This document shows, piece by piece, positions 44,494 through 54,130 of a stretch of 64,000 nt of DNA. A program made the translations under genes and the position numbers. The notes below the pieces were generated by a model. That model was not told where the DNA came from, did no database searches, and saw only the letters and a program-made list of their open reading frames with translations. Origin of the DNA: Bin5 sp965207495 (lineage in GTDB: Bacteria; Chloroflexota; Anaerolineae; Caldilineales; Caldilineaceae); the NCBI GenBank assembly GCA_965207495.1, contig OZ242287.1, positions 3,286,001 through 3,350,000 on the forward strand, given 5' to 3'. Numbering within the stretch: the first letter of the stretch is position 1; every line of letters begins with the position of its first letter.

Positions 44494-46493
44494 GACGTCC
44501 TCTCTTTGACCATTTCATGTCCCTCGTACAGATCGCGCGCCACCGTGCCCTGGGCTTGTGCGGGGGGATCTACGCCCAGGATGTGGCAGAAAGTAGGGAC
44601 GACGTCGACGGCGTGAATGTAACCCAGGCGGTCGACGGGGCGTTGGTAGCCCTTCTTCAGGCCGGGCCCGTCGAGGAAGAAGGAACCGAAGGTGGAGGAG
44701 AAACCGTTCTCGGTTGGGATGAAACCGCCGTGATGGGCACCGTAGACGAGGGGGGCGCCGACATTTCCGCCACCATCGATCCCGAGCCATTGCACGTAGT
44801 AACCGCTTACATAGTTGTGGTCCCAGGCGAAAATGACGTCGCCGCATTCGTCTCCCCACTGGCCGAGCAGGTAGGCGTCGCGTTTGGGCAGGGCGATGGC
44901 GACAACTGTGTTGCCGGTCTCTTCGTCGATCCAGGTGCGGAGGGCGGTAAGAAGCTCGCGCTCAATTTTGTCGAATGCCGGGCCTGGTTCGGCGTTGATC
45001 GTTATGTCGAAGCCGCGCCGTGCGAGGAAGGCTTTGGTGCGGTCCCAGTCGATATTGTCGGGTGGGGGATCAAGGTCCTGGGCGATGGCCTCTTCGCCGC
45101 CATTCTTCAGGACGAGGAAGCCCTTGTCGCAAAGGAACTGGCGAAGGTTGGCGATGCGGACGTCCGGGACCGCGCCGTGATCGGAGATGATGCCGACATA
45201 GACTTCGCCGCCGTTGCGGTTGGCCTTGTCGGCTGCCGCGTACATGAGACCCAGGACGCGGTCGCCGACCTGGTAGGTGCGGCGGAAGTAGTCCAGATAT
45301 TTCTCACTGGTATCGGGATTGAAGCCGGGACAGGCCGGATCGACGTCAGCCAGGTGGATATGATTGAGATAGTCATACAGGTGCCAGTGGCAGGTGAAGT
45401 AGGCGCAGTCTTTTTCGTGGAGCATATAGTTGGCGACGTTGGCGAACCAGAGTCCCTGGTATTCGCACTCTTCGAGGGCGGTATCGAAGTCGATCATGCC
45501 TGACGTATACGGGGTCATGGAGGCATGTTCCTGATAGGGACCGAAGCGCTCGATCAACTCGGCTTCTAGTTCGGCGTCCCCGTAGGTAAAGCCGTTGGTA
45601 TAGGTAATCTGGGTACGGTAGAGCTTGAGGCCTGTGCCATCCGGGGCCAGTTCGGTCAGCTTGAAGCGGACGGAGGCCTGTTGATCATTGCCGTCGATGC
45701 GAAACTGTTCGATGGCCCAGCTGCTCCATTCGCCCAGGTTGGCGGCGGCGACGGCGTCGTTGCCGTCGCGGGTGCGGCAGATCAGGACGCGGTCGTAGCC
45801 GTCGCCGCGGCTGTCAAGTGCCAGCAGATGGAAATCGTTTGCATCGCCACCGAGGCGGGCGGTGACTGTCAAGCTGGTGGCAAGGGGCGGCGAGGCACTG
45901 GATGGCAGGTTGGTCCAGCCGTCGGCGGCGGCGAACGGGGGGATTGGCTCGACACTGCGAGGACCGGAAATCGCGGAGCCGTCGTGAGCCATAGCAACGT
46001 CGCTTGCCTTGGAGGCATCGGTGGTGTATGCCTGGGCGGCGGCTACTTCAAATTCAGTGCTATTGTGACCGGGAGCCCCGAAACCGTCGACAACGTAACC
46101 GATTTCCACGCCGGAGGGATGGGCCCCGGGGTAGTGAACGGCGACGCCTTTGAGACCGGCGCGCTCCAGTGCATTCCAAATGCGCTCGGCGTTGTTGGCG
46201 CGGCCGTCAAAGCTGCTGACGGTCACGTCCTTCTCGTTGGCGCCGGACTTGCGTTCAATTACGGTCTGCCAGGTTGGGACACTGTGGGTGCCGGTGTGGG
46301 CGCCGGTGGAGAGGGTGGCCCAGTTAGTGGGGGTCCAGACAGGGAAGGAGGGATAGGTCTCGTTGACGGTTCCTTCTTCGAGGAGGCGGCTGAAGTTAGG
46401 CAGACAGCCTTCGGCTGCGAAATATTTCATCATGGGGGTAACGAAGCCGTCCATCCCATAGGCGTATATTTTCTTGGTCATCGCTGGCAGCAT
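44490..46493 (-). CDS. Alkaline-phosphatase-superfamily phosphodiesterase/phosphohydrolase
   Basis: 667 residues, no signal peptide. Type I phosphodiesterase pattern: KKIYAYGMDGFVTPMM (metal Asp in GMDG), WTPTNWATLSTGAHTGTH with the nucleophile Thr, GIISDHGAVPD (metal Asp/His) and, C-terminally, VYGAHHGGFIPTENG and IHAVDVVPTFCHILGVDPP. A ~200-residue insert (about 190-330) holds beta-rich sequence (LTVTARLGGDANDFHLLALD). It may cleave a phospho-sugar or phosphonate ester imported by the downstream transporters. Another start 12 bases on (MTKKIYAYG) is possible. Confidence 0.82.
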   Translation of the reverse strand: MLPAMTKKIYAYGMDGFVTPMMKYFAAEGCLPNFSRLLEEGTVNETYPSFPVWTPTNWATLSTGAHTGTHSVPTWQTVIERKSGANEKDVTVSSFDGRANNAERIWNALERAGLKGVAVHYPGAHPSGVEIGYVVDGFGAPGHNSTEFEVAAAQAYTTDASKASDVAMAHDGSAISGPRSVEPIPPFAAADGWTNLPSSASPPLATSLTVTARLGGDANDFHLLALDSRGDGYDRVLICRTRDGNDAVAAANLGEWSSWAIEQFRIDGNDQQASVRFKLTELAPDGTGLKLYRTQITYTNGFTYGDAELEAELIERFGPYQEHASMTPYTSGMIDFDTALEECEYQGLWFANVANYMLHEKDCAYFTCHWHLYDYLNHIHLADVDPACPGFNPDTSEKYLDYFRRTYQVGDRVLGLMYAAADKANRNGGEVYVGIISDHGAVPDVRIANLRQFLCDKGFLVLKNGGEEAIAQDLDPPPDNIDWDRTKAFLARRGFDITINAEPGPAFDKIERELLTALRTWIDEETGNTVVAIALPKRDAYLLGQWGDECGDVIFAWDHNYVSGYYVQWLGIDGGGNVGAPLVYGAHHGGFIPTENGFSSTFGSFFLDGPGLKKGYQRPVDRLGYIHAVDVVPTFCHILGVDPPAQAQGTVARDLYEGHEMVKERTS

Positions 46494-47530
46494 TCTCCCT
46501 GAAACGTACGCGTGATCTGAGGTAGGCGCCTCTGGCTAAAAGACTCGTGTCTGTTGCATTGCCAGAATCGAGAAGGCGCAGAGTTCAGGTGCAAAAAGCG
46601 GGCGCATTCACTAAGGTGAGGTCTGTGACCCAAGTGGCATGCATCGACAGAAGTGGCACTGTCGAAAGGTCTTGCGGTGGCCGGTCCAACTCGAGACGGG
46701 ACGTGCAGTGGGGTCTGATTGTCCGGGCCCGCAAGGAGCTCTTGCTATGTTGTTTTCCTCCATTTCGTCGTGTGTCAAGCCGGCGTTCGGACTCTAATCA
46801 CGCAAGGGGGAACCGGTGGAGTGCTTTGCGTTTGGACCTAAGAGGTTCTACAGTTTCCAAGCAGGGCGCCCCCATAGTTTGTCCTGGGAACGGTGTGAGT
46901 TGGCTGCCTTTGGGTGCTTGGCGGCGGGAGATCCACCAAATTGGCGCAAGTGTAACACAATAGCGATTGCGTGCGCAAACAGTCGCGCGACTTGCGGCGA
47001 CCGGACAAGTCGAGGTGCTTTCTGGGACTTGGGCACAGGTTTGAAAGCTGAAATTGAAGCCGAAGGGACTCGCCTCCGAGGCTAAATTCATGTCAAGAGC
47101 GAGAAGAGATCTGAACTAAACCCAAGGAACCAGGGGGGCATTCGCGGTACCCCAAGTGACGCCTAAGTCGGCAGAGACGCTACTCCGGTGCTATGGGGTC
47201 TACGTTGAGGCTTGAAGACGGGACGTTGAAGAGAATCGTCCCGGGTCAGGAAGAGGAGAGACTACGAGGTGCAACAGTTCTAAGAGACTATAGATAGCGG
47301 GACGCAGAGGAACGGCTTTTCGGGGATGGGTCGTTTCCTATGAAAGTGTATGTTAGCCTGGCCCCAGCCCGACCGGCGGGGCAGCAACAATCACAGCGCG
47401 GCGGCGTCTGGCGATCCTGAGCGGTGTGGGAAGCAGTGGCGCAGTTTTGTGAAGCAGTCCACAGATGTGAGAAGGTCATTCATAGCGACGCGGGCACACG
47501 GGAATAGCTTGCAAGCCAAGCTGAATGCTC
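46494..47530. other. ~1-kb intergenic region without recognisable genes
   Basis: Upstream of the phosphodiesterase-transporter operon. Frames here lack ribosome sites, domains or plausible composition. The operon's promoter should lie here but no consensus was seen. Confidence 0.45.
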
Positions 47531-47740
47531 TTAGCCTGCGAATGCGCCGACGACTGACATGGCAACTACTGCGATCAGGGTAAACACGATCATCAGCGCC
47601 GCCCAACTTCCAAACAGCAGACCGGCGAAGGAGTAGGCGTTGGGACGGTCTTCAGCCGGGGCATCTGAAGCATCGCCTCCGGCTATCACGGTTTCTGCGG
47701 CTTCAGGCGCTGGGGTTTCCTGGACAGTTTCTTCAGCCAT
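47531..47740 (-). CDS. Small single-pass membrane protein
   Basis: 69 residues from the ATG at 47740 (TAGGAGAGCGACCA upstream); the longer frame to 47863 lacks a site. An acidic, Ala/Pro-rich N-terminal half (MAEETVQETPAPEAAETV) is followed by one hydrophobic segment (AGLLFGSWAALMIVFTLIAV to the end). Function unknown. Confidence 0.6.
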   Translation of the reverse strand: MAEETVQETPAPEAAETVIAGGDASDAPAEDRPNAYSFAGLLFGSWAALMIVFTLIAVVAMSVVGAFAG

Positions 47741-48014
47741 TGGTCGCTCTCCTAGCAATAGAATTTGGTTTCGTGGCGGGCTGCACGGATCAGTGGGCAG
47801 CGGCCTGATTTTCTCATCCCAGTAAGGGCGCGAGATGGAATTCTGTATTCGTTGACGCCTCATTCTGTTCTGTCAGTTTCAGCGAAATGACAGGCTGGCG
47901 CCTGGGCAATGTAGCATGGAGTTGGTCTCAACGCACGATTTCATGTGCCCGGAGAGGCGCGTTACAATGGGCCAACGAGTTGGCTAGAAGGCGCATCAGT
48001 AAGTGGAGGTTCGG

Positions 48015-48968
48015 ATGGATTACTGCACATTTGGAAGGACGGGGCTGGAAGTCAGTGTTGTCGGAATGGGCGCTGGCGGCCCGAGCAGGCTTGGCGTGAA
48101 CACGGGGGGTAGCGAGCAGGAGTCGATCGCGGTTGTTCGCAGGGCGCTCGAGTTGGGGATTAACTATATTGACACGGCCGAGGCGTACGGCACGGAGGAG
48201 ATTGTCGGCAAAGCGATACGGGGGGTGGACAGGGACAGCATAGTAATTTCGACGAAGAAGAACGCTTTCCGCAAGGGCGAACCTGTACCTATGCCTTTGG
48301 CGGCGGAAGAGTATGTTGCCGGGGTTGAGGCCAGTTTGAAGCGGCTCGGCGTGGAGACTATCGATGTCTTCCACTTTCACGGGGCAAGGCTGGACCAATA
48401 CAGCCATATCTGTGAAGAGCTTGTGCCGGCGCTTCAGCGCATGCAGCAGGCAGGAAAGATACGCCATCTGGCCGTCAGTGAACACTTTGCCTCCGACTTT
48501 GAGCACGGTCTTCTGCGGCAGGCGATAGAGGACGACCTGTTTGACGTGGTTATGGTCGGCTTCAATATTCTCAATCAGACGGCCAGACGCGACGTGTTGC
48601 CGGTGACCCGTGAGAAGGGGATCGCGACGGAATGTATGTTTGCGGTGCGACGGGCTTTCAGCAATCCGACCCGGCTGCGTGAGATCCTGGTCGACTTACG
48701 TCGGAGCGGAGAGATCGACAAGGATGCATTGGACCTATTCGAGCCGCTGGATTGGGTATTGGAGGAGAGTGACGCGAAGAGTTTGCCGGAGGCGGCTTAC
48801 CGGTTCTGCCGTCACGAGCCGGGGATTGACGTGGTGCTCACCGGCACAGGCAATATCCGGCACCTGGAAGACAATGTGGCATCGTTACTGCGACCTCCGT
48901 TGCCGTCGGAGTTGGTGGCACGACTGAGGAAGATATTTGGTCGTGTTCACTCTGTGAACGGCAGCTGA
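48015..48968 (+). CDS. Aldo/keto reductase family oxidoreductase
   Basis: 317 residues from the ATG at 48015, preceded by GTGGAGGTTCGG. AKR barrel motifs: CTFGRTGLEVSVVGMGAGGP, NYIDTAEAYGTEEIVGKAI (catalytic Asp and Tyr), IVISTKKNAF (Lys), DVFHFHG (His at the catalytic position) and GIDVVLTGTGNIRHLEDNV (cofactor region). It probably reduces a sugar or carbonyl substrate with NADPH. Physiological substrate unknown. Confidence 0.9.
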   Translation: MDYCTFGRTGLEVSVVGMGAGGPSRLGVNTGGSEQESIAVVRRALELGINYIDTAEAYGTEEIVGKAIRGVDRDSIVISTKKNAFRKGEPVPMPLAAEEYVAGVEASLKRLGVETIDVFHFHGARLDQYSHICEELVPALQRMQQAGKIRHLAVSEHFASDFEHGLLRQAIEDDLFDVVMVGFNILNQTARRDVLPVTREKGIATECMFAVRRAFSNPTRLREILVDLRRSGEIDKDALDLFEPLDWVLEESDAKSLPEAAYRFCRHEPGIDVVLTGTGNIRHLEDNVASLLRPPLPSELVARLRKIFGRVHSVNGS

Positions 48969-49002
48969 GGTGCGTTGAGATCGGGAACCCGATACCTTTT
49001 GT

Positions 49003-49035
49003 ATAGCGTATTGCGTATTGCGTGTTGCGTTGAGG
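49003..49035 (+). repeat. Short 'GCGTATTGCGTATTGCGT' direct repeats
   Basis: GTATAGCGTATTGCGTATTG then CGTGTTGCG; same family as the run at 36163-36206. Confidence 0.6.
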
Positions 49036-49135
49036 CCTACTTGACAGGTGTGATGTCTCGGCGTTGTTTACCAGGGGAGTCTTGGCTTGGAACGGGACAT
49101 ACGTTGGCTTGCGCCAGTTGGTTTTTCTTGCGGAT

Positions 49136-51853
49136 TCAGTCCAGGATTTCGATTGTTCCGCTGCTTCCATCGACACGTACTCTCTGGCCGGTCTGTAAAC
49201 GGGATGTGGCCTGGTCAACGCCTGCGACGGCGGGGATGCCGTATTCGCGGGCGACGACGGAGCCGTGGGTCATCATGCCGCCGACTTCCATGACCAGCCC
49301 GCCGGCGGCGAGGAAGAGGGGCGTCCAAGAGGGGTCAGTGCCTGGGCAGACGAGGATGTCGCCGGGTTCGAGCCCTGCTTCGAGAGGACTGAACAGGACT
49401 CGCACGGTACCCTCGACAGTTCCGGGAGAAACGCCCGAGCCGGAGAGGAGGTTTGCGTCGGCGCCCTGCGTTGAGGTGATGCCGGCGTAGAAGGCGGCCC
49501 CGTCGCTGAGTAGGAGGCGGGGAATGGGTTGACGGCTGGACTCCACCTGTTCGGCGGATCTCCTGGACCGGACCAGTTTTTTCCAGTCCCCTGGCGCGCC
49601 CATCGCCAGGGTTTTCAGTTCTCTTACTGTCAGATAGAACAGGTCGTCGGGCCGCTCCAGGATACCTTCGTCTGTGAGTTCCTTTCCGCTTTCCAACAGG
49701 GCCTTGCGTGCGAGGCCGCTGATACGAATCATGGTAAATTTGGGACTCTCGCGAAATCCCGCGAGAAGGCGCACGCGTTTGGCCAGCAGGCGCACGAACC
49801 AACCTCCCAGGGGGGTGCCCAAGACTGTGGCGGCGGAGTCTGCCAGGCGGTCTATCGTACGCAGCGCGTCGTCTTTGCCCTTTTGGAAGACGCGGTCGGG
49901 GGTCCGACTTTCGTCGTCAATTGACAAGTAGCTCTGCAGCGATCTTATGATCGGGACGGGCTGGTCACGCCAGCGCGCCTTACCGATATCGATCTCGCCG
50001 ACACCGCGCATTCCGTACCGACCAAGAAACTCATCCAGCGCACTCTGGGTCGTGGGAGGAAGACTCCTGGCACGGTATGTGGCGGCAATGGTCTCGGCGT
50101 CTTCGGCGAGAAATGAAGCCGTCGAGAGGGAATCTTCGCGAATTTGGGCGGCCAACTGCCAGAGTTGCAGGTCCATCTCGGTGGTGACGTTGTTGGGCAG
50201 GCTGCGGGCAAGTTCAAGGGCAAGTTCGGGTTGGATTTCCGGATCGGAACGGGACAGAAGTGAGGCAATAAGGGTGAGCAGGCCGAGCGATGCATAGCCG
50301 ACGATGATGGGAGGAATCAGTTTCGGCAGGAGGAATGGGAACTGGGCATTGTAGCAGAGCCACTCGAACAGTTCGACGCGCTCGGCGAGCGTGCTTGTCC
50401 TGTTGGTTTTCTCAGAAACGGAAGCGATGTGTTTTTCGATGTCGGCCTGTATAGAACGTGCGTGTGACTCCGGGTCGAGAAAGGCTTTCCCGGCCGACCT
50501 CAGGACACGGAGAAGAAGAGGGGCGACAGGGCCAAAGGAGCGAGGGCTGACCCTGGACTGCTGGAATTGGGGTTCGGTGACCAGATTTTGGATCACCTGC
50601 GCGGCACCGGGTTCAACCATGGGAAGGGCTCTGCGGAAAATGAGGCGACCGATCGGGCTGCGCAGGGCGCCTGTCACCTTGATCCAGGGCCGGTCGGCTG
50701 CGGCATAGAGGAGCTTCTGGTCGTACAAGGTGACTTCGTTGGCAAAGAATTGGGCGATGCCGGCAAACATGCCGCGAAGCATGTCCAGACCGAGGGGCGT
50801 AAAGGGACCCAGAACCCCCTGAATGGCGCCGAGTGAAATGTATACCTGGCGGTCGGTGTCCTGCGGGTTGTGAGGCAAGGGGAAGAGGGAGGTGATGGGG
50901 CGGGTCTGGAGGAGAAATAGCTTCCCATAGACGAAAGCCCATTCGATGTCCTGGGGTTCACAGTAGAAGGCGGCGACTTTGCCGCCCAACTCAGTGAGCT
51001 GGACGATCTGATCGTCGGTAATCGCCTGCTGGGGGCGGGGCTCTGTCAGTTCGGTGGTGACGCCGCCTGTGGCCTGGCCTACGGTGGTGGTTGACTTGGC
51101 TCCGATCACCCTTTGGAGGATATTGCGGCTGGTACTTTCGACGACGAAATGATCGGGTTCAACGTGTCCGCTGACGAGGGCTTCGCCGAGGCCAAAGGTG
51201 GCGTCTATCACCGTCTCGGTGCGGCGGCCGCTCAGCGGGTTTGCCGTAAAGAGGACACCCGATGTATCGCTCTGTACCATCTCCTGCACGACTACTGCCA
51301 GGGAGACGTTGGACTGGGCGATGCCGTAGCGGGCGCGGTAGGCGATGGCGCGTGCGGTCCACAGGCTGCTCCAGCAGTTGACGACGGCGTCTAATAGTGC
51401 CTCGTCGCCTATGACGTTGAGGAAGGTGTCCTGCTGGCCGGCGAAGGACATACCGGGGAGGTCTTCTGCGGTGGCGGAGGAACGCACAGCGACAGGGGGG
51501 CGGCCAATGTTGGCATAGGCGGCGATGATCCGGTCTGACAGTCTGGCGGGCAGATCGTGGACCTGAAATCGCTTGCGTATGGATTCGGAGAGAGTTGCTA
51601 AGGCGGTTGGGTCGGTGGTGTCAACTGCGCTGGCTTGGGCGGCTATCCATTCTGAGAGGCCTGCGCGGTCGACGAATGAATTATAGGCGTCGGTGACGAC
51701 GATGAAGGCGGCAGGTACGGGGAAGCCGGCCAAGGTAAGTTTGGCGAGATTGAGGCCTTTGCCGCCCACTCGTGCTAGGGTCAGTCCCGGCGTGGACAGA
51801 GGCAGGCAAACGGCCGACGTGTCTTCGGAAGTCGTGGAGTCGAGTTCAGGCAT
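49136..51853 (-). CDS. PEP/pyruvate-binding phosphotransferase (PEP synthase / rifampin phosphotransferase-like)
   Basis: 905 residues. N-terminal ATP-grasp PEP-binding domain: VGGKGLNLAKLTLAGFPVP, PPVAVRSSATAEDLPGMSFAGQ, SGVLFTANPLSGRR, IEWAFVYGKLFLLQTRPIT. A long, weakly conserved middle domain follows, and a C-terminal swivelling phosphohistidine domain: SGVSPGTVEGTVRVL, VCPGTDPSWTPLF and GGMMTHGSVVAREYGIPAV with the His at about 860. Lacks the PEP-synthase C-terminal TIM-barrel after the His domain, an arrangement like rifampin phosphotransferase. It could phosphorylate a small molecule or drug. Ends close to the 49003 repeat. Confidence 0.82.
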   Translation of the reverse strand: MPELDSTTSEDTSAVCLPLSTPGLTLARVGGKGLNLAKLTLAGFPVPAAFIVVTDAYNSFVDRAGLSEWIAAQASAVDTTDPTALATLSESIRKRFQVHDLPARLSDRIIAAYANIGRPPVAVRSSATAEDLPGMSFAGQQDTFLNVIGDEALLDAVVNCWSSLWTARAIAYRARYGIAQSNVSLAVVVQEMVQSDTSGVLFTANPLSGRRTETVIDATFGLGEALVSGHVEPDHFVVESTSRNILQRVIGAKSTTTVGQATGGVTTELTEPRPQQAITDDQIVQLTELGGKVAAFYCEPQDIEWAFVYGKLFLLQTRPITSLFPLPHNPQDTDRQVYISLGAIQGVLGPFTPLGLDMLRGMFAGIAQFFANEVTLYDQKLLYAAADRPWIKVTGALRSPIGRLIFRRALPMVEPGAAQVIQNLVTEPQFQQSRVSPRSFGPVAPLLLRVLRSAGKAFLDPESHARSIQADIEKHIASVSEKTNRTSTLAERVELFEWLCYNAQFPFLLPKLIPPIIVGYASLGLLTLIASLLSRSDPEIQPELALELARSLPNNVTTEMDLQLWQLAAQIREDSLSTASFLAEDAETIAATYRARSLPPTTQSALDEFLGRYGMRGVGEIDIGKARWRDQPVPIIRSLQSYLSIDDESRTPDRVFQKGKDDALRTIDRLADSAATVLGTPLGGWFVRLLAKRVRLLAGFRESPKFTMIRISGLARKALLESGKELTDEGILERPDDLFYLTVRELKTLAMGAPGDWKKLVRSRRSAEQVESSRQPIPRLLLSDGAAFYAGITSTQGADANLLSGSGVSPGTVEGTVRVLFSPLEAGLEPGDILVCPGTDPSWTPLFLAAGGLVMEVGGMMTHGSVVAREYGIPAVAGVDQATSRLQTGQRVRVDGSSGTIEILD

Positions 51854-51983
51854 GGGCGTTCCAAGAGGATTCTGAGAAAATCGGCGCGCGCGAGTGCCGA
51901 CAAATGCATTTCAAGTTAGTGTACAGGGCCATCAGTCTAAGCGACCGGTTGTAAACTGGTCAACTGAGCAGGAAGTTGCTTGT

Positions 51984-52030
51984 GGGCAAGGGCAGCGGAA
52001 CTGCAGCGGTCAGTGGTCAGTGGTCAGTGG
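51984..52030 (+). repeat. Tail fragment of the dispersed repeat
   Basis: GAACTGCAGCGGTCAGTGGT plus CAGTGGTCAGTGG only, without the hairpin part. Confidence 0.7.
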
Positions 52031-52040
52031 CCTGAGATAG

Positions 52041-52152
52041 CACATGGTGTGGAAGACACTGTTAGCTAGACATTCTGCTGGGGAAGAATGAGCACTGGGG
52101 CTAGCAAGGGCGGGGCGAACTGCAGTGGTCAGTGGTCGGTGGTCAGTGGTCA
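52041..52152 (+). repeat. Dispersed repeat, copy 4 (hairpins deleted)
   Basis: Keeps the CTGGGGAAGAATGAGCAC block and the AGTGGTCAGTGG tail, but the double-hairpin centre is absent: GGGCGGGGCGAACTGCAG joins the flanks directly. Confidence 0.85.
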
Positions 52153-52178
52153 GAGACTGGACATAGCAGGTGGGGGTG

Positions 52179-52330
52179 GAGACACTGTCGACCAGACGCA
52201 ATGGTGGGGAAAAATGAACACGGTGGTCTAGTAAGGGCGGGGCGTTGCGGGGGCGCAGCCCCTGCACAAGGGAGGGCCGAAGGCCCGGACGCACAAATGC
52301 AGTGGTCAGTGATCAGTGATCAGTGGTCAG
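52179..52330 (+). repeat. Dispersed double-hairpin repeat, copy 5
   Basis: Full copy with TGGGGAAAAATGAACACGGT, GCGGGGGCGCAGCCCCTGC, GGGCCGAAGGCCC and GTGGTCAGTGATCAGTGATC tail. It lies directly behind copy 4, giving a near-tandem cluster before the malate synthase gene. Confidence 0.92.
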
Positions 52331-52454
52331 TTGGTTGCATTTACAGGGAGGGAGGGGGTGGAGTGCGGGGGCGTATTGTGGGACTGTGATGTGATTGGTC
52401 GTTTCTCAGGGGCGGAGGCGGGGGAGGTTGGGCGTGAAATTGCTGGGGGCGGTG

Positions 52455-52483
52455 TTGACGAGTTTTTGTGAAGTTAGTATGCT
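52455..52483 (+). promoter_or_regulatory. Likely sigma-70 promoter of malate synthase
   Basis: TTGACG (52455-52460), a 17-base spacer and TATGCT (52478-52483), about 45 bases before the start at 52529. Confidence 0.6.
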
Positions 52484-52528
52484 TAATGCGTACCTCTTTC
52501 CTCTTCCCTTTCACACAAGGAGTGCTCC

Positions 52529-54130
52529 ATGTCACGGGAGAATGAACGCGTGGGAGACCAAGTGGACGTTCAGGTAGTTGGCAGTTCTCTTCCTGCATCG
52601 GAAGATATTTTGACGGCCGATGCGCTGGCATTCGTTGCGGAGCTGCACCGGAAGTTTGACTCCCGGCGCAAGGAGCTGTTGGCGGCGCGGGCGGTGCGGC
52701 AGGCTCGAATTGATGATGGCGAGGCGCCGGGTTTTTTGTCCGAGACTGAGAGTGTGCGTGACGGTGACTGGCAGGTGGCTGATACGCCCGATGACATGCA
52801 GCGGCGCTGGGCTGAGATTACGGGTCCGGTCGACCGGAAGATGGTGATTAATGCGCTGAATTCGGGCGCGGATGTTTTTATGGCGGACTTCGAGGACGCC
52901 AATTCGCCGACGTGGGAGAACTGTGTGGATGGGCAGCTGAACCTGTACGATGCAGTGCGTCGAACGATCCGGCTGGAGGATGAGGCGCGGGGGCGAGTCT
53001 ATGAGCTGAATGATGAGATTGCGACGTTGCTGGTGCGGCCGCGGGGCTGGCACCTGGTCGAGAAAAATGTACTGGTAGACGGGGAACCGGTTTCGGCCAG
53101 TTTATTCGACGTGGGGCTGTATGTTTTTCACAACGCGGCAGAGCGGCAGCGGCGGGGCAGTTCTTGCTATTTCTATTTGCCGAAGCTGGAGAGCCACCTG
53201 GAGGCGCGGCTGTGGGCGGAGGTGTTCGCACACGCTGAGGAGGCGCTGGGAATTCCTCACGGGTCGTTCCGAGCGACGGTGCTGATCGAGACGATACTGG
53301 CAGCGTTGGAGATGGAGGAAATCCTTTACGAGCTGCGAGATTATTCGGCGGGTTTGAATGCGGGCAGATGGGACTACATTTTCAGCGCGATTAAGAAGTT
53401 CCGGGACAGTCCCGATACTGTGCTGCCGGACCGGGCGCAGGTTACGATGACGACGCCGTTCATGCGGGCCTACACCGAGCTTTTGGTGCGTACATGCCAT
53501 AAGCGGGGGGCGCATGCGATTGGGGGCATGGCGGCTTTCATTCCGAGCCGGCGAGATCCCGAGGTCAACGAGGAGGCGCTGGCGAAGGTGCGGGCGGACA
53601 AGGAGCGGGAGTCTGGCGACGGCTGCGACGGGACGTGGGTTGCACATCCTGATCTGGTGCCGCTGGCGCGAGGGATATTCGAAGAGGCGACGGGCGGCGC
53701 GCCGCATCAGAAGCACAGGATGCGAGAGGATGTGGCGGTGACGGCGGAACAGATCGTCGATGTCGGCGTTCCCGGCGGGACGATAACGGAGAGCGGTTTG
53801 CGCACGAATGTAGATGTGGGGCTGCAGTATTTGAATGCGTGGCTGCTGGGTGTGGGCGCGGCGGCGATTTACAATTTGATGGAGGACGCTGCTACAGCTG
53901 AGATTTCAAGGTCACAGATTTGGCAATGGATCCGGCACAGTGCGAAGCTGGATGACGGGAGGCCGGTCACGCGCGAATTGTACAAACAGATTCGTGACGA
54001 GGAGTTGAAGAGGCTTGGCGAACAGGGTCCGGGCCGTCTGGAGGAGGCGGGGGAGATTCTGGACAGTCTCATATTGACGGACGATTTCGTTGAGTTCCTT
54101 ACACTAATTGCCTACGATCATTTGACGTAA
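52529..54130 (+). CDS. aceB: Malate synthase A
   Basis: 533 residues, the size of malate synthase A. It condenses glyoxylate with acetyl-CoA. Diagnostic: MVINALNSGADVFMADFEDANSPTWEN (metal-binding Glu-Asp), VRPRGWHLVEKNV, YLPKLESHLEARLW, ATVLIETILAALEMEEILYELRDYSAGLNAGRWDYIF (signature), AIGGMAAFIPSRRDPEVN and the catalytic Asp in YNLMEDAATAEISRSQIWQW. GGAG precedes the ATG. No isocitrate lyase gene is in the window. Confidence 0.96.
   Translation: MSRENERVGDQVDVQVVGSSLPASEDILTADALAFVAELHRKFDSRRKELLAARAVRQARIDDGEAPGFLSETESVRDGDWQVADTPDDMQRRWAEITGPVDRKMVINALNSGADVFMADFEDANSPTWENCVDGQLNLYDAVRRTIRLEDEARGRVYELNDEIATLLVRPRGWHLVEKNVLVDGEPVSASLFDVGLYVFHNAAERQRRGSSCYFYLPKLESHLEARLWAEVFAHAEEALGIPHGSFRATVLIETILAALEMEEILYELRDYSAGLNAGRWDYIFSAIKKFRDSPDTVLPDRAQVTMTTPFMRAYTELLVRTCHKRGAHAIGGMAAFIPSRRDPEVNEEALAKVRADKERESGDGCDGTWVAHPDLVPLARGIFEEATGGAPHQKHRMREDVAVTAEQIVDVGVPGGTITESGLRTNVDVGLQYLNAWLLGVGAAAIYNLMEDAATAEISRSQIWQWIRHSAKLDDGRPVTRELYKQIRDEELKRLGEQGPGRLEEAGEILDSLILTDDFVEFLTLIAYDHLT

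Noticed and set aside
46547..46963. 138-codon plus-strand ORF in the intergenic gap
   Set aside because: Arg/Ser-rich, no ribosome site or domain, and no coding pattern.
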